Shown: in pieces, positions 26,952 to 35,008 of the stretch | How the letters are laid out: the number at the start of each line of letters is the position of its first letter | How positions within the stretch are numbered: the stretch's first letter is position 1 | Assembly (NCBI GenBank): GCA_036496605.1 | Contig: DASXKV010000051.1 | Span: forward strand, 62,001-126,000 | Length of the DNA stretch: 64,000 bases | Reading direction: 5' to 3' | Origin: Gemmatimonadaceae bacterium | Lineage (GTDB): Bacteria; Gemmatimonadota; Gemmatimonadetes; Gemmatimonadales; Gemmatimonadaceae | Notes under the pieces: model-generated | What the model was told of the DNA's origin: nothing | The model's database searches: none | The model's input: the letters and a program-made list of their open reading frames with translations, nothing else | Translations under genes and position numbers: made by a program

Positions 26952-27356
26952 ATGCGTCCAGGCACTGGCGTTCCATCTCATCATCGATTGCTCGGGTCGT
27001 CGCCGCATGCGCGCTCGCGCCGCGGTTTCACGATCATCGAGTTGCTCGTTGCGCTCGTATTGCTCGACGTCGGGCTGATCGCGCTGGTCGGCATGGTGGC
27101 GGCGAGCACACGAGACGCCGACGCATTGCGGCGCGACGTAGCCGCCCTTCGCCTGGCCTCCGTTCGGCTCGAGCGCGCTGCCAGCGTTGGCTGCGGGGCG
27201 ACGGGTATCGGCGTCGCGCGCGCCGGCACGGGCGTCACCGAGTGGTACGCCGAGGTCATTGGGCCTAACGAGACACGTGTCATCGGTGACAGCGTCGTGG
27301 CCGCAACGACGCGTGGTCCGCGCGTGACCGTAGTGCGGACTGGCGCGCGATGTTAG
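26952..27356 (+). CDS. Minor pilin/pseudopilin, PilV-like (cluster A)
   Basis: This 134-residue prepilin-like protein has a long 24-residue basic leader ending RRG, the cleavage site G|FTIIE and the helix LLVALVLLDVGLIALVGMVA. Position, size and the LD-GL helix variant fit PilV/GspI-type minor pilins. It overlaps the next gene by seven bases and is the first of three minor-pilin genes. Minor pilins prime pilus assembly at the inner membrane and may sit at the tip. A paralogue with the same neighbours is on the minus strand at 45.7-46.1 kb. Confidence 0.82.
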   Translation: MRPGTGVPSHHRLLGSSPHARSRRGFTIIELLVALVLLDVGLIALVGMVAASTRDADALRRDVAALRLASVRLERAASVGCGATGIGVARAGTGVTEWYAEVIGPNETRVIGDSVVAATTRGPRVTVVRTGARC

Positions 27357-28243
27357 TCCGTCCGGCCTCCGCGGGCAGATCGCGCCCGGGGTTCACTCTT
27401 GCCGAGGTGAGTATCTCGCTGGTGCTGGGTGCACTCGTGCTGAGCCTCGTATTCGCAATCGGCGGCCATCTCGACGCGCAATTGAGGAGAGAGGCCATTC
27501 GCGTCGCCGTGAGCGAGCAGCTCAGTGGGGCGGCCGAGGTTTTGCCAATCGACCTGCGCGGCCTCTCGCCGGCCAGCGGCGACATCGCGATCGGAGAAGC
27601 GCGCGACAGCTCGATCCAACTTCGCCAAACGATCGCGAACGCGCTCGTGTGCGGTGGAACTGCGTCGACGTGGATTCTCGCGCCATTTCTTGGCGCCGGG
27701 GCTAGATCGGCGGTCCCTGCCGTCGAGGACGGCGACACTGCTTGGGTTCTGCTCGACAGCGACTCCGGCGAGCAGTGGCGCGTGTTGCGTCTCAGAGCGA
27801 TACGCCGGGCGTCCGACAGCTGTGCCGCCGTGACCGACGCCGATGGTGCAACCGTCTTCGACGTCACCCATCTCTGGGCAGCCGATCTGCGTGACAGTCT
27901 CGTCGCCACTCCAGGCGCAGTCCTCCGCGTCACACGCCCGCTGCGCTTCAGCTTTTATCGGGGCGGCGACGGCCGCTGGTACCTCGGCATGCGCAGTTGG
28001 AGCACTACGACTCTGCAATTCAACGGCATTCAGCCAGTCAGCGGACCGTTCGCCGCGGTCTCCGGCGATCGCGGCACGCGCTTCGTGTTTTTCGACAGCG
28101 CGGGCGAACGCATCAATTCCGGCGCTGCTGACACCCGCACGATTGCGCGGATTGAGTCCGTGCTCATTTCTGATACTGCGCCGGCGGCGATGGTCGCGCG
28201 TGAGTCGCTGACCGTTGTCGTGGCCCTGCGCAACCGCCAATGA
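27350..28243 (+). CDS. Minor pilin, PilW-like (cluster A)
   Basis: This 297-residue protein has a prepilin leader ending RPG, the cleavage site G|FTLAE and a hydrophobic helix (VSISLVLGALVLSLVFAIGG). It is the size of PilW/GspJ-type proteins. The end (RESLTVVVALRN) resembles the end of the minus-strand pilW-like product (DSLRVEVGLRN), showing common origin. It overlaps the pilV-like gene by seven bases and the pilX-like gene by four (ATGA), so the trio is one operon. Confidence 0.82.
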   Translation: MLVRPASAGRSRPGFTLAEVSISLVLGALVLSLVFAIGGHLDAQLRREAIRVAVSEQLSGAAEVLPIDLRGLSPASGDIAIGEARDSSIQLRQTIANALVCGGTASTWILAPFLGAGARSAVPAVEDGDTAWVLLDSDSGEQWRVLRLRAIRRASDSCAAVTDADGATVFDVTHLWAADLRDSLVATPGAVLRVTRPLRFSFYRGGDGRWYLGMRSWSTTTLQFNGIQPVSGPFAAVSGDRGTRFVFFDSAGERINSGAADTRTIARIESVLISDTAPAAMVARESLTVVVALRNRQ

Positions 28244-29373
28244 GCGAAGACTCAGCTTGGAGTGCAGCGAGCGTTCCTGGGCAGCCCGGCGTAGCCCTCG
28301 TCTCCGTATTGTACTTCCTCGTCGTCTGCGCTCTGACGAGCGTGGCGGTACTCTTTGCGCAGCGTTTAGCCCATCGCAACGCGATTGCGACGGGGCACGG
28401 TGCCCAGCTGCTCGCCGCCGCCGAGGCGGCGGTCTATGCGACCGTGAGCAGTTGGAGCTCGGCGGAGCGAAGCCGTCAGGCGGTGGGCAGCAGCATTCGC
28501 ATCATCGTGCCACCCAACGAGAACGTGATGACGACGATTCACATCACGCGCCTCACGATGCGCGTCTTTTCGATCACGGCGGAGTCGCGGCTCGTCGCAA
28601 CGAACATTGCACGACGCGTCAATCTGCTGGTTCGCCTTCCGATCGAAGCCCCGCGATTGCATGGCGGGCTCGTTTCAGCCGTTGGCGTCATCGTCGGGCC
28701 GCAGGTGCGCTTCGTTCTGGATACGGGACAGTGCAGCGATTCGACATCATCAGCAGTACTTCTGTCGCCCAATGCGACGATCACGCTCGACGCGGACATT
28801 CCGCCCGGCACCGCGCCATCGGTAACGCACGATTCGCTCGCCGCGGACTCGGGCAGCTACCTGCGTATCGCGAACGCGTGGTGGAGCGAGCTCGCGAGTC
28901 GCGCGGATATTCAACTCGGTCGTGATGCGCGCGTCGCACCAGCACCGAGTATTGTCGACGGACGTTGCGTCGCGACGAACGCCAACTGGGGCGCTCCGTT
29001 GACACCGTCGTCGGCGTGCGGCACGCGCGTGCCGCTCGTATTTGCATCGGGCGATCTCACGATCGACGGTGGGGCCGGGCAAGGTGTCCTGCTGGTCGAC
29101 GGACATCTCGCGATCACCGGGCCGTTCACGTTTTCCGGTCAGATTGTCGCGAGGCGCGGCATCGAGACGCTCGCTGACAACATTACGATCAGCGGGGCGG
29201 TGTACGCGTGGCGCGAGAGCAGCGATACGACCGATTCTCATGCGGCGACAAATGAGGTGATACTCACACACACGACGACGTTGCGTCGCTCACGCTGTGA
29301 CGCTGAACACGGCATCGCGTCATGGCTGCAACCTCATCGCGTGCGTGAACGCGCATGGTCGGAGCTGTTTTGA
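28240..29373 (+). CDS. PilX-like pilus assembly protein (cluster A)
   Basis: This 377-residue protein starts with a PilX-type N-terminal segment (PGVALVSVLYFLVVCALTSV, no clear prepilin site), a helix and a long soluble part. Near the C-terminus, GQGVLLVDGHLAITGPFTFSG matches GQGILLVDGDL in the two minus-strand copies, so all three are homologues with a beta-rich C-terminal domain. Such proteins are thought to act with minor pilins in pilus priming or adhesion. Coupled to the pilW-like gene by ATGA overlap. Confidence 0.78.
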   Translation: MSEDSAWSAASVPGQPGVALVSVLYFLVVCALTSVAVLFAQRLAHRNAIATGHGAQLLAAAEAAVYATVSSWSSAERSRQAVGSSIRIIVPPNENVMTTIHITRLTMRVFSITAESRLVATNIARRVNLLVRLPIEAPRLHGGLVSAVGVIVGPQVRFVLDTGQCSDSTSSAVLLSPNATITLDADIPPGTAPSVTHDSLAADSGSYLRIANAWWSELASRADIQLGRDARVAPAPSIVDGRCVATNANWGAPLTPSSACGTRVPLVFASGDLTIDGGAGQGVLLVDGHLAITGPFTFSGQIVARRGIETLADNITISGAVYAWRESSDTTDSHAATNEVILTHTTTLRRSRCDAEHGIASWLQPHRVRERAWSELF

Positions 29374-29669
29374 GAGTGGCGACACCGTGTCAGTTCACTA
29401 CAGATGCGATGTTACGCTTGGGGTCGTTGGTCGTTCTACCCGGTAGAAGTGACCCACTCGCGCGGTCAGCGTGCCCCGCTTCGGGCGTGCGTCGTGATGT
29501 GAAGGAACGGAGCAAGCGCGATGTGTCACAGCATGTTAGGCATGTGTATTAGTAAGTTTACAACATAGAAGCGCGCGGACAAACTACCCGTCCGCGTTTC
29601 CCTCCTCCCGCGACGATTGCGTGGACGTTCGGTGATCGGTCGTCGCGCTTCCAGGTCCGTACCGCTCCC
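29374..29669 (+). promoter_or_regulatory. Intergenic region before pilM with a hairpin
   Basis: These 296 bases without a gene hold the less GC-rich stretch 29530-29570 and a 7-bp hairpin pairing CGCGGAC (29574-29580) with GTCCGCG (29590-29596), followed by TTTCCCTCCTCCC. The hairpin could end the minor-pilin transcript. A promoter for pilM is expected, but no confident -35/-10 or -24/-12 pair was found. One GTTAGGC motif lies at 29534. Confidence 0.45.
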
Positions 29670-30710
29670 ATGGGACTATTCGGTCGCAAGAAGACGACGG
29701 TCGGTCTCGACATCGGCTCCGGGCTGGTGAAGGTCGCCGTCATCGACCACTCGAAACGGGAGCCCGAGCTCATCAAGGCTGCGGTCGCCCCGCTGCTCGC
29801 CGACGCGATCGTCGAAGGCGAAGTCATGGACCCTGGCATCGTTGCCGAGGCCGTGCAAACGGCGCTCGCCGCCGCGGGCGTGAAATCGAAACACGTCGTG
29901 ACCGCCGTCGGCGGCCGCGATGTGATCATTAAGAAGATTCAAATCGAGCGCGTCAAGGAACAGCAGGCGCGTGAGCTCATGCGCTGGGAAGCGGAGCAGC
30001 ACGTCCCGTTCGACATGGAGTCGGTCGAGCTGGATTTCCAGATTCTGGATCCGGACGGCGAGGGCCTCGAGATGAGCGTGCTCCTCGTCGCCGCCAAGCG
30101 CGAGCTGATCGAATCGAAGGTGCGCGTCCTCGGCGATGCCGGCTTGCAGCCCGCGGCCGTCGACGTCGACGCGTTTGCGCTCCACAACGCATTCGAGATC
30201 AATCATCCGGACGCACTCGGCGGTCTGGTCGCGCTGGTGAACATCGGTCACGAGGTGACGAACGTGAACATCCTCGACGAGGGTGTTCCGATTCTTACCC
30301 GCGACATTACCGTCGGTACACGCCGGTTCCGTGAAGATCTGCAGCGCGAGCGCGGCCTCGGTCCGGACGAGGCGCAAGCGCTGCTTCAGGGATACGATCG
30401 CTCGCCGCACATCGAAGCGGTGCTCGCGAGCCGCGGCGAAGAGATCGCCGTCGGCGTCGAGCGCGCGGTCGCGTTTCTCGCGTCGAATTCGCGTACGGCG
30501 CAGATCCGGGCGATGTACACCTGCGGTGGCGGATCGCGCATCCCGGGGCTCAGTGAGTTCCTCGCGAATCGCCTGCACTTGCGGGTCGAACAAGCCAATC
30601 CGCTCGCGAACCTCAAAGTGCGGGACGGCGCGCTCGACACGCTCGTGACTGACGAGATCGCGCCGCTGTTGATGCTTCCCATCGGCCTTGCCCTGCGCAA
30701 GGTCGCCTAA
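29670..30710 (+). CDS. pilM: Type IV pilus inner-membrane platform protein PilM
   Basis: This 346-residue actin/FtsA-like ATPase begins MGLFGRKKTTVGLDIGSGLVKVA, the PilM start with its PilN-binding groove nearby. Further family marks are VGGRDVIIKKIQIERV, the MRWEAEQHVPFDME segment, NIGHEVTNVNIL and TCGGGSRIPGLSEFLANRL. It forms a cytoplasmic ring that binds the N-terminal peptide of PilN. It heads the pilMNOPQ operon; the stop lies in GCCTAACG and pilN starts 35 bases on. Confidence 0.95.
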   Translation: MGLFGRKKTTVGLDIGSGLVKVAVIDHSKREPELIKAAVAPLLADAIVEGEVMDPGIVAEAVQTALAAAGVKSKHVVTAVGGRDVIIKKIQIERVKEQQARELMRWEAEQHVPFDMESVELDFQILDPDGEGLEMSVLLVAAKRELIESKVRVLGDAGLQPAAVDVDAFALHNAFEINHPDALGGLVALVNIGHEVTNVNILDEGVPILTRDITVGTRRFREDLQRERGLGPDEAQALLQGYDRSPHIEAVLASRGEEIAVGVERAVAFLASNSRTAQIRAMYTCGGGSRIPGLSEFLANRLHLRVEQANPLANLKVRDGALDTLVTDEIAPLLMLPIGLALRKVA

Positions 30711-30745
30711 CGAATGACCGCCGTGTCGCCGAGTCAGCGCCTCTC

Positions 30746-31510
30746 ATGATCGAAATCAATCTCCTCCCCGGATCGGGCAAGAAGAAGTCGGGCCGCAGCG
30801 GTAGTGGCGGCGCGGCGAGGAAGATCAATTTCGGCGCGCTGCTCGCCGGGATCACGCAGAAGATTCGTGATCCGTGGCTGATCAGCGCCGTCGGCAGTGT
30901 CGTGTTGAGCGTCGCGGTCGTCGGCACGACCTATCTCTACCAGGAGCAGCGCGTCTCCTCGCTCAATGCGGCCGAGCAAGCCGCACTCGCCGATTCGTCG
31001 CGCTATGCCGCCGCGTTGAAGGAACGTCAGCGCGCGGACGCGCGTCGCGACACGCTGTTGCGCCGGATGAACCTCATCCGCGCCATCGACGAGGACCGGT
31101 TCATCTGGCCGCACGTGCTCGACGAAGTGAGCAAGGCGTTGCCTCCGTATACCTGGCTCTCCTCGCTCTCATTCATGGGAACGCCCCAGGGTTCCGTGAA
31201 CGTCGCCGCCGGCGCCAAGCCGGAGACGGGAGACGAGAAGAAAGGCAAGAAAGCAAAGAAGGTCGACGTCGAGGTGCCACGCGACGAAGTGCGCATTCGA
31301 ATGATCGGGCTCACTCCCGACATCCAGGCGCTCACGCGCTTCATGCGACAGCTCGAGGCGTCGCCCTTCTTCGGTGATGTGCAATTGAACAACTCGCAGC
31401 TCTCGCAGGATCAGGGAAAAGACGTGACGCAGTTCACACTCGACGTGACGTACACCCGTCCGGATACGTCGGTGATTAAGCGTATTCCTTTGACCGCGTC
31501 AGAGAAGTAA
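30746..31510 (+). CDS. pilN: Type IV pilus alignment protein PilN
   Basis: This 254-residue protein begins MIEINLLPG, the PilN motif that docks into PilM. A transmembrane helix at about residues 48-66 (ISAVGSVVLSVAVVGTTYLY), a coiled-coil and a periplasmic ferredoxin-like domain follow. A Lys/Glu-rich insertion (about residues 160-180, KKGKKAKKVDVE) makes it longer than the usual 180-210. It is followed by pilO after two bases. Confidence 0.93.
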   Translation: MIEINLLPGSGKKKSGRSGSGGAARKINFGALLAGITQKIRDPWLISAVGSVVLSVAVVGTTYLYQEQRVSSLNAAEQAALADSSRYAAALKERQRADARRDTLLRRMNLIRAIDEDRFIWPHVLDEVSKALPPYTWLSSLSFMGTPQGSVNVAAGAKPETGDEKKGKKAKKVDVEVPRDEVRIRMIGLTPDIQALTRFMRQLEASPFFGDVQLNNSQLSQDQGKDVTQFTLDVTYTRPDTSVIKRIPLTASEK

Positions 31511-31512
31511 CC

Positions 31513-32154
31513 ATGGCCCTCCTTCCTACCAGGCAACGCGATCAGATTCTGCTCATCGTGATCGTGCTCTCACTGGGCGCGATTGGTGGGTATTTCATGT
31601 ACATGTTCGGCGACAAGGCGCAGGAGATCGCGACGCTGGACACGCATGTCACCGCCCTCCAGACGATGAATGACAAGGTGAAGGCCGACATCAAGGCCGG
31701 CGCCTTCGATCGCGCGCGGAAGGACGCGCAGCGCTACGAACGCAATCTCGCTCTGCTGAGTCGTTTGGTGCCGTCGACGAACGAAGTCCCGGCGCTGCTC
31801 GACCAAGTCTCCACGGCGGCGCGGCGCGCCGGTCTCGAGCTTCAGGACGTCGCGCCAGCCGGACCGCAGCCAGGTGAGGAGTTCGATACCTACAAATACA
31901 AAGTCGGCGTGCTCGGCGGCTATCACGAGATCGCGCAGTTCCTCACGAATATCGCGACCCTCGATCGTATCGTCGCGCCGATGAACATCAATCTCATCGT
32001 CACCGGCGGAAAGGGCGAGAAGAAAGCGCGCTCCGGCGAATCACTGCTCGACGCGCGATTCGAGATTCAGACATACGTCGCGCACGGCGGCGTGCAGCCG
32101 GCCGCCGCAACCTCGGGCGAGACCGCGAAGCCGACGAGGCAGGGGGCTCCATGA
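31513..32154 (+). CDS. pilO: Type IV pilus alignment protein PilO
   Basis: This 213-residue protein has a short cytoplasmic start, one membrane helix (ILLIVIVLSLGAIGGYFMYM), a coiled coil and a periplasmic core with YKVGVLGGYHEIAQFLTNIA, the typical PilO segment. It dimerises with PilN and links the inner membrane to PilP/PilQ. Its stop overlaps the next start (ATGA). Confidence 0.93.
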   Translation: MALLPTRQRDQILLIVIVLSLGAIGGYFMYMFGDKAQEIATLDTHVTALQTMNDKVKADIKAGAFDRARKDAQRYERNLALLSRLVPSTNEVPALLDQVSTAARRAGLELQDVAPAGPQPGEEFDTYKYKVGVLGGYHEIAQFLTNIATLDRIVAPMNINLIVTGGKGEKKARSGESLLDARFEIQTYVAHGGVQPAAATSGETAKPTRQGAP

Positions 32155-32984
32155 AGAAGGTGAATGGCATTGGCGCCGTCCTCGTTCTCATCGCGGCGAT
32201 CGCCTACAAGTTCAACCTCGTGTTGAGCAAGCTCGGTTCATTGCTCAAGCTCGGGGTGGTGCTGCTCGCGCTGCTGCATCTCAGCTCGCCGACGGATTCG
32301 ACGGCGCTGGCCGCCAAGCCGCACGCGGCCAAGTCGCCTCGTCAGGTGGCTCAGAACGTGACGCCCAATACGAATGGTGCCGCGAAAGTCGTCGGCGCCA
32401 TGGCGCCCGCCCAATCGGGCGGACCCGCGATCCTGCCGTCTGCCCCGTTAGGCGCTGGCCCGATCCAGGCCGCCCGGAACGCCGCCGCCGCGCAGAACGC
32501 GCAGCTTGCGAAAGAGACGGGTCAGGCTGTGCCGACGGCGCCCGGTGCGCGGCCGGCACCAGCGCCCGCGCAGTCGCCGGCGTCGAACCAATCGACGGTG
32601 GTGCAGCAAGGCACGGCAAAGCCCGCGACCAACACCGCCAACAATACCAACGTCGACGCGCCCGTTATGCGCGAATCATTCGATTACGCGCGCGACACGC
32701 GTCGCGATCCGTTCGTCTCGCTCATGACAACGAGCGATCTCCGGCCAACGCTCAGCGATTTACGCCTGACCGGAATTCTCTATGACTTATCGGGGCGTCG
32801 CCCCGTCGCCATCCTCCGCGACATCGCGGGTGGGCAGTGGCGCGTCACGACCGGCATGACCCTTGGCCGGATGCGCGTCACGCAGATCAAACCCAAGACC
32901 ATCATCTTCACCATCGAGGAGTTCGGCTTCAATCGTCAGGATTCGCTCGTCCTCGGTGACACCACGAGAGTGAGGCACAGATGA
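32151..32984 (+). CDS. pilP: PilP-like pilus assembly protein
   Basis: This 277-residue protein occupies the pilP slot. The N-terminus has two hydrophobic stretches and no lipobox, unlike the classic lipoprotein PilP. Residues 55-175 are an Ala/Pro/Gln-rich linker. The C-terminal 100 residues (RRDPFVSLM, LRLTGILYDLSGRRPVAILR, GGQWRVTTGMTLGRMRVTQI) fit the PilP beta domain that binds the secretin. ATGA overlaps join it to pilO and pilQ. The longer linker and double-helix N-terminus are lineage features. Confidence 0.8.
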   Translation: MKKVNGIGAVLVLIAAIAYKFNLVLSKLGSLLKLGVVLLALLHLSSPTDSTALAAKPHAAKSPRQVAQNVTPNTNGAAKVVGAMAPAQSGGPAILPSAPLGAGPIQAARNAAAAQNAQLAKETGQAVPTAPGARPAPAPAQSPASNQSTVVQQGTAKPATNTANNTNVDAPVMRESFDYARDTRRDPFVSLMTTSDLRPTLSDLRLTGILYDLSGRRPVAILRDIAGGQWRVTTGMTLGRMRVTQIKPKTIIFTIEEFGFNRQDSLVLGDTTRVRHR

Positions 32985-34972
32985 TTCGAGGCCTGACGCT
33001 GGTCACGACGTCCCTCGTCGCGCTCGGCTTGAGCGTGACTTCGGCACGTCCCGCGAGCGCCACGCCGGGTGCGGCCGGCCGCTCGATCCCTGCGGAACAC
33101 GACACCCGCGGCCTCCGCGAATCCAGAACGCCGGGCACACCGGCGGTCATCTCGCTGAGTGTCGTCCCCACGACCGATCGCACCGAGATGATCATCGGCG
33201 TCGACGGACCCGTCGAGGTCGAGAACTTCGCGCTCAGCAATCCGGACAAGATCGTCATCGACATCAATGGAGCCACGTTAGGCATCCCGACGGAAGTGTA
33301 CGATCGAATCGCGCGCGCTGGCATCACCAACGTGCGCTACTCGCAGTACCGGAAGAATATCGTCCGCGTCGTGCTCACTCTGGAGAGCGCGCGGCCCTAT
33401 GCGGTCGTGCGCGGCAAGAACGAAGTCCGTGTCTCGGTCGAAGGGAAGAGCGATCGCCTCGAGCCATGGCACATCGGCTACGACATGCCAGCGAGCACGA
33501 TCGCCGACCGCGCGGCCAAAGTCGAGGTGACGGAATCGCGCACGCCGACAGCCAAGGTGAGCGAGCCACGCCGTGAGCCGACCCTTGGTGCGTCGAAATT
33601 CACGTCGATGCAGCAACGCTCGCAGCAGCCACGCATCACGATCGCTTGGGAGAATGCCGACATTCACGACGTGCTCGCTGCCTTCGCTGCCTTCTCGGGA
33701 CGTACGATCATCCCCGCGAAGGAAGTGACTGGCAACGTCACGGCCGAGATCTCGAATCAGCCGTGGGACGTCGCGATGCGCGCCATTCTGAACGCGAATG
33801 GTTTCGATGCCGTCGAAGATCAGAACGGCATCATCATCGTCGACACGTTCTCGCATCTCGTCAGCCGCCAAAACGCCGAGCCGCTCTTGACGCGGACGCT
33901 GCGCTTGAACTACGCGCGCTCCACCACCGTCGCCGAGATGGTGAAGGAGCGTCTGTCGCGCGACTGCAGCCGCGTCACCATCGGCGGCGCCGCACCGACC
34001 CCGACGCAGCCCAACGGGACGCCCGCCATTCAGTTGAATCCCAACTGCCCGATACGAGGCGCAGTCACCGCCGACTCACTCACAAACAGCATCAGCATCA
34101 CCGACATCCCCACGAACCTCGACGAGCTCGAGTCGTACACCAAGAGCGTCGACCTGCGCCAGCCGCAGGTGAACATCAAAGCGAAGATCGTTCTTGTCGA
34201 TCGCACGCAACTCGAGGGTCTCGGCCTGCGGTACGATCTCGGGAGTCAGGCGCAGTTCTTCAGCGACATTGTCCAGCGGACGGATTCCAGCGGCGCCACG
34301 AACACGGGCAATTCGATCGCGTTAGGCGGCAATCAGCTCGCCGCGATCGCGAATGCCGCGGCCCGCGTGCCTTCGGCGGCGCTGCAGCTCGTCTACTCGA
34401 CCGCGATCGGTGGCTTCGACTTCACCTCGTTCCTCGAAGCGCTCCAGCAAGTATCGCTTCTCGACGTGCAGGCCGAGCCCAGTGCGAGTGTGCTCAACAA
34501 CCGGACGGCCAACCTCACCGCGGGCACTCAGGTCCCGATTCGCGTCATCGACGCGTCGTCGGGAGGAACGGCCAACGGTGCGTTCCCGCAGGCGACGGTG
34601 CGAATTCAGGAAACGGGTGTCATCCTCACCGTGACACCGCGGGTGACGGCCAACGGCCAGATCCAGATGCGCGTGCACGTCGAGAACTCGGACGTGCAGG
34701 ATCTCGGCGGCGATATCGGCGCGGTGTTCCCGCGACAGAGCGTCGACAATGAGGTCCTGGTTGGCGATGGCGAAACGGCGGTCATGGGTGGACTCACCCA
34801 GACCACGATCCGACTCGCCAAATCCGGAATCCCTCTCCTGGTCGACCTCCCGCTGATCGGGAAGCTCTTCGGAGTCACACAGCGCACGGAAGCGAAGCGC
34901 GATCTGCTGATTCTCATCACGCCTCACATCATCGACGACGGTCAGCAGCCGTCGGACCAGATCCGTCGCTAA
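32981..34972 (+). CDS. pilQ: Type IV pilus secretin PilQ
   Basis: This 663-residue outer-membrane secretin has a Sec signal (VTTSLVALGLSVTSARPASA), an AMIN domain (residues about 60-165) that binds peptidoglycan, an STN/N0 domain beginning ITIAWENADIHDVLAAFAAF, a NolW-like segment, and the secretin core ending LPLIGKLFGVTQRTEAKRDL, LLILITPHII. The conserved VPIRVI and PFxG-type regions are present. It forms the ring through which the pilus crosses the outer membrane. Only one AMIN domain is seen; many PilQ proteins have two. Confidence 0.95.
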   Translation: MIRGLTLVTTSLVALGLSVTSARPASATPGAAGRSIPAEHDTRGLRESRTPGTPAVISLSVVPTTDRTEMIIGVDGPVEVENFALSNPDKIVIDINGATLGIPTEVYDRIARAGITNVRYSQYRKNIVRVVLTLESARPYAVVRGKNEVRVSVEGKSDRLEPWHIGYDMPASTIADRAAKVEVTESRTPTAKVSEPRREPTLGASKFTSMQQRSQQPRITIAWENADIHDVLAAFAAFSGRTIIPAKEVTGNVTAEISNQPWDVAMRAILNANGFDAVEDQNGIIIVDTFSHLVSRQNAEPLLTRTLRLNYARSTTVAEMVKERLSRDCSRVTIGGAAPTPTQPNGTPAIQLNPNCPIRGAVTADSLTNSISITDIPTNLDELESYTKSVDLRQPQVNIKAKIVLVDRTQLEGLGLRYDLGSQAQFFSDIVQRTDSSGATNTGNSIALGGNQLAAIANAAARVPSAALQLVYSTAIGGFDFTSFLEALQQVSLLDVQAEPSASVLNNRTANLTAGTQVPIRVIDASSGGTANGAFPQATVRIQETGVILTVTPRVTANGQIQMRVHVENSDVQDLGGDIGAVFPRQSVDNEVLVGDGETAVMGGLTQTTIRLAKSGIPLLVDLPLIGKLFGVTQRTEAKRDLLILITPHIIDDGQQPSDQIRR

Positions 34973-35008
34973 GACGGATCCGACACGACGGCTGACCGGA
35001 GTGTACCT

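Noticed and set aside
29676-30593. 305-codon open frame antisense to pilM
   Set aside because: Lies fully inside pilM and has no motif or signal.
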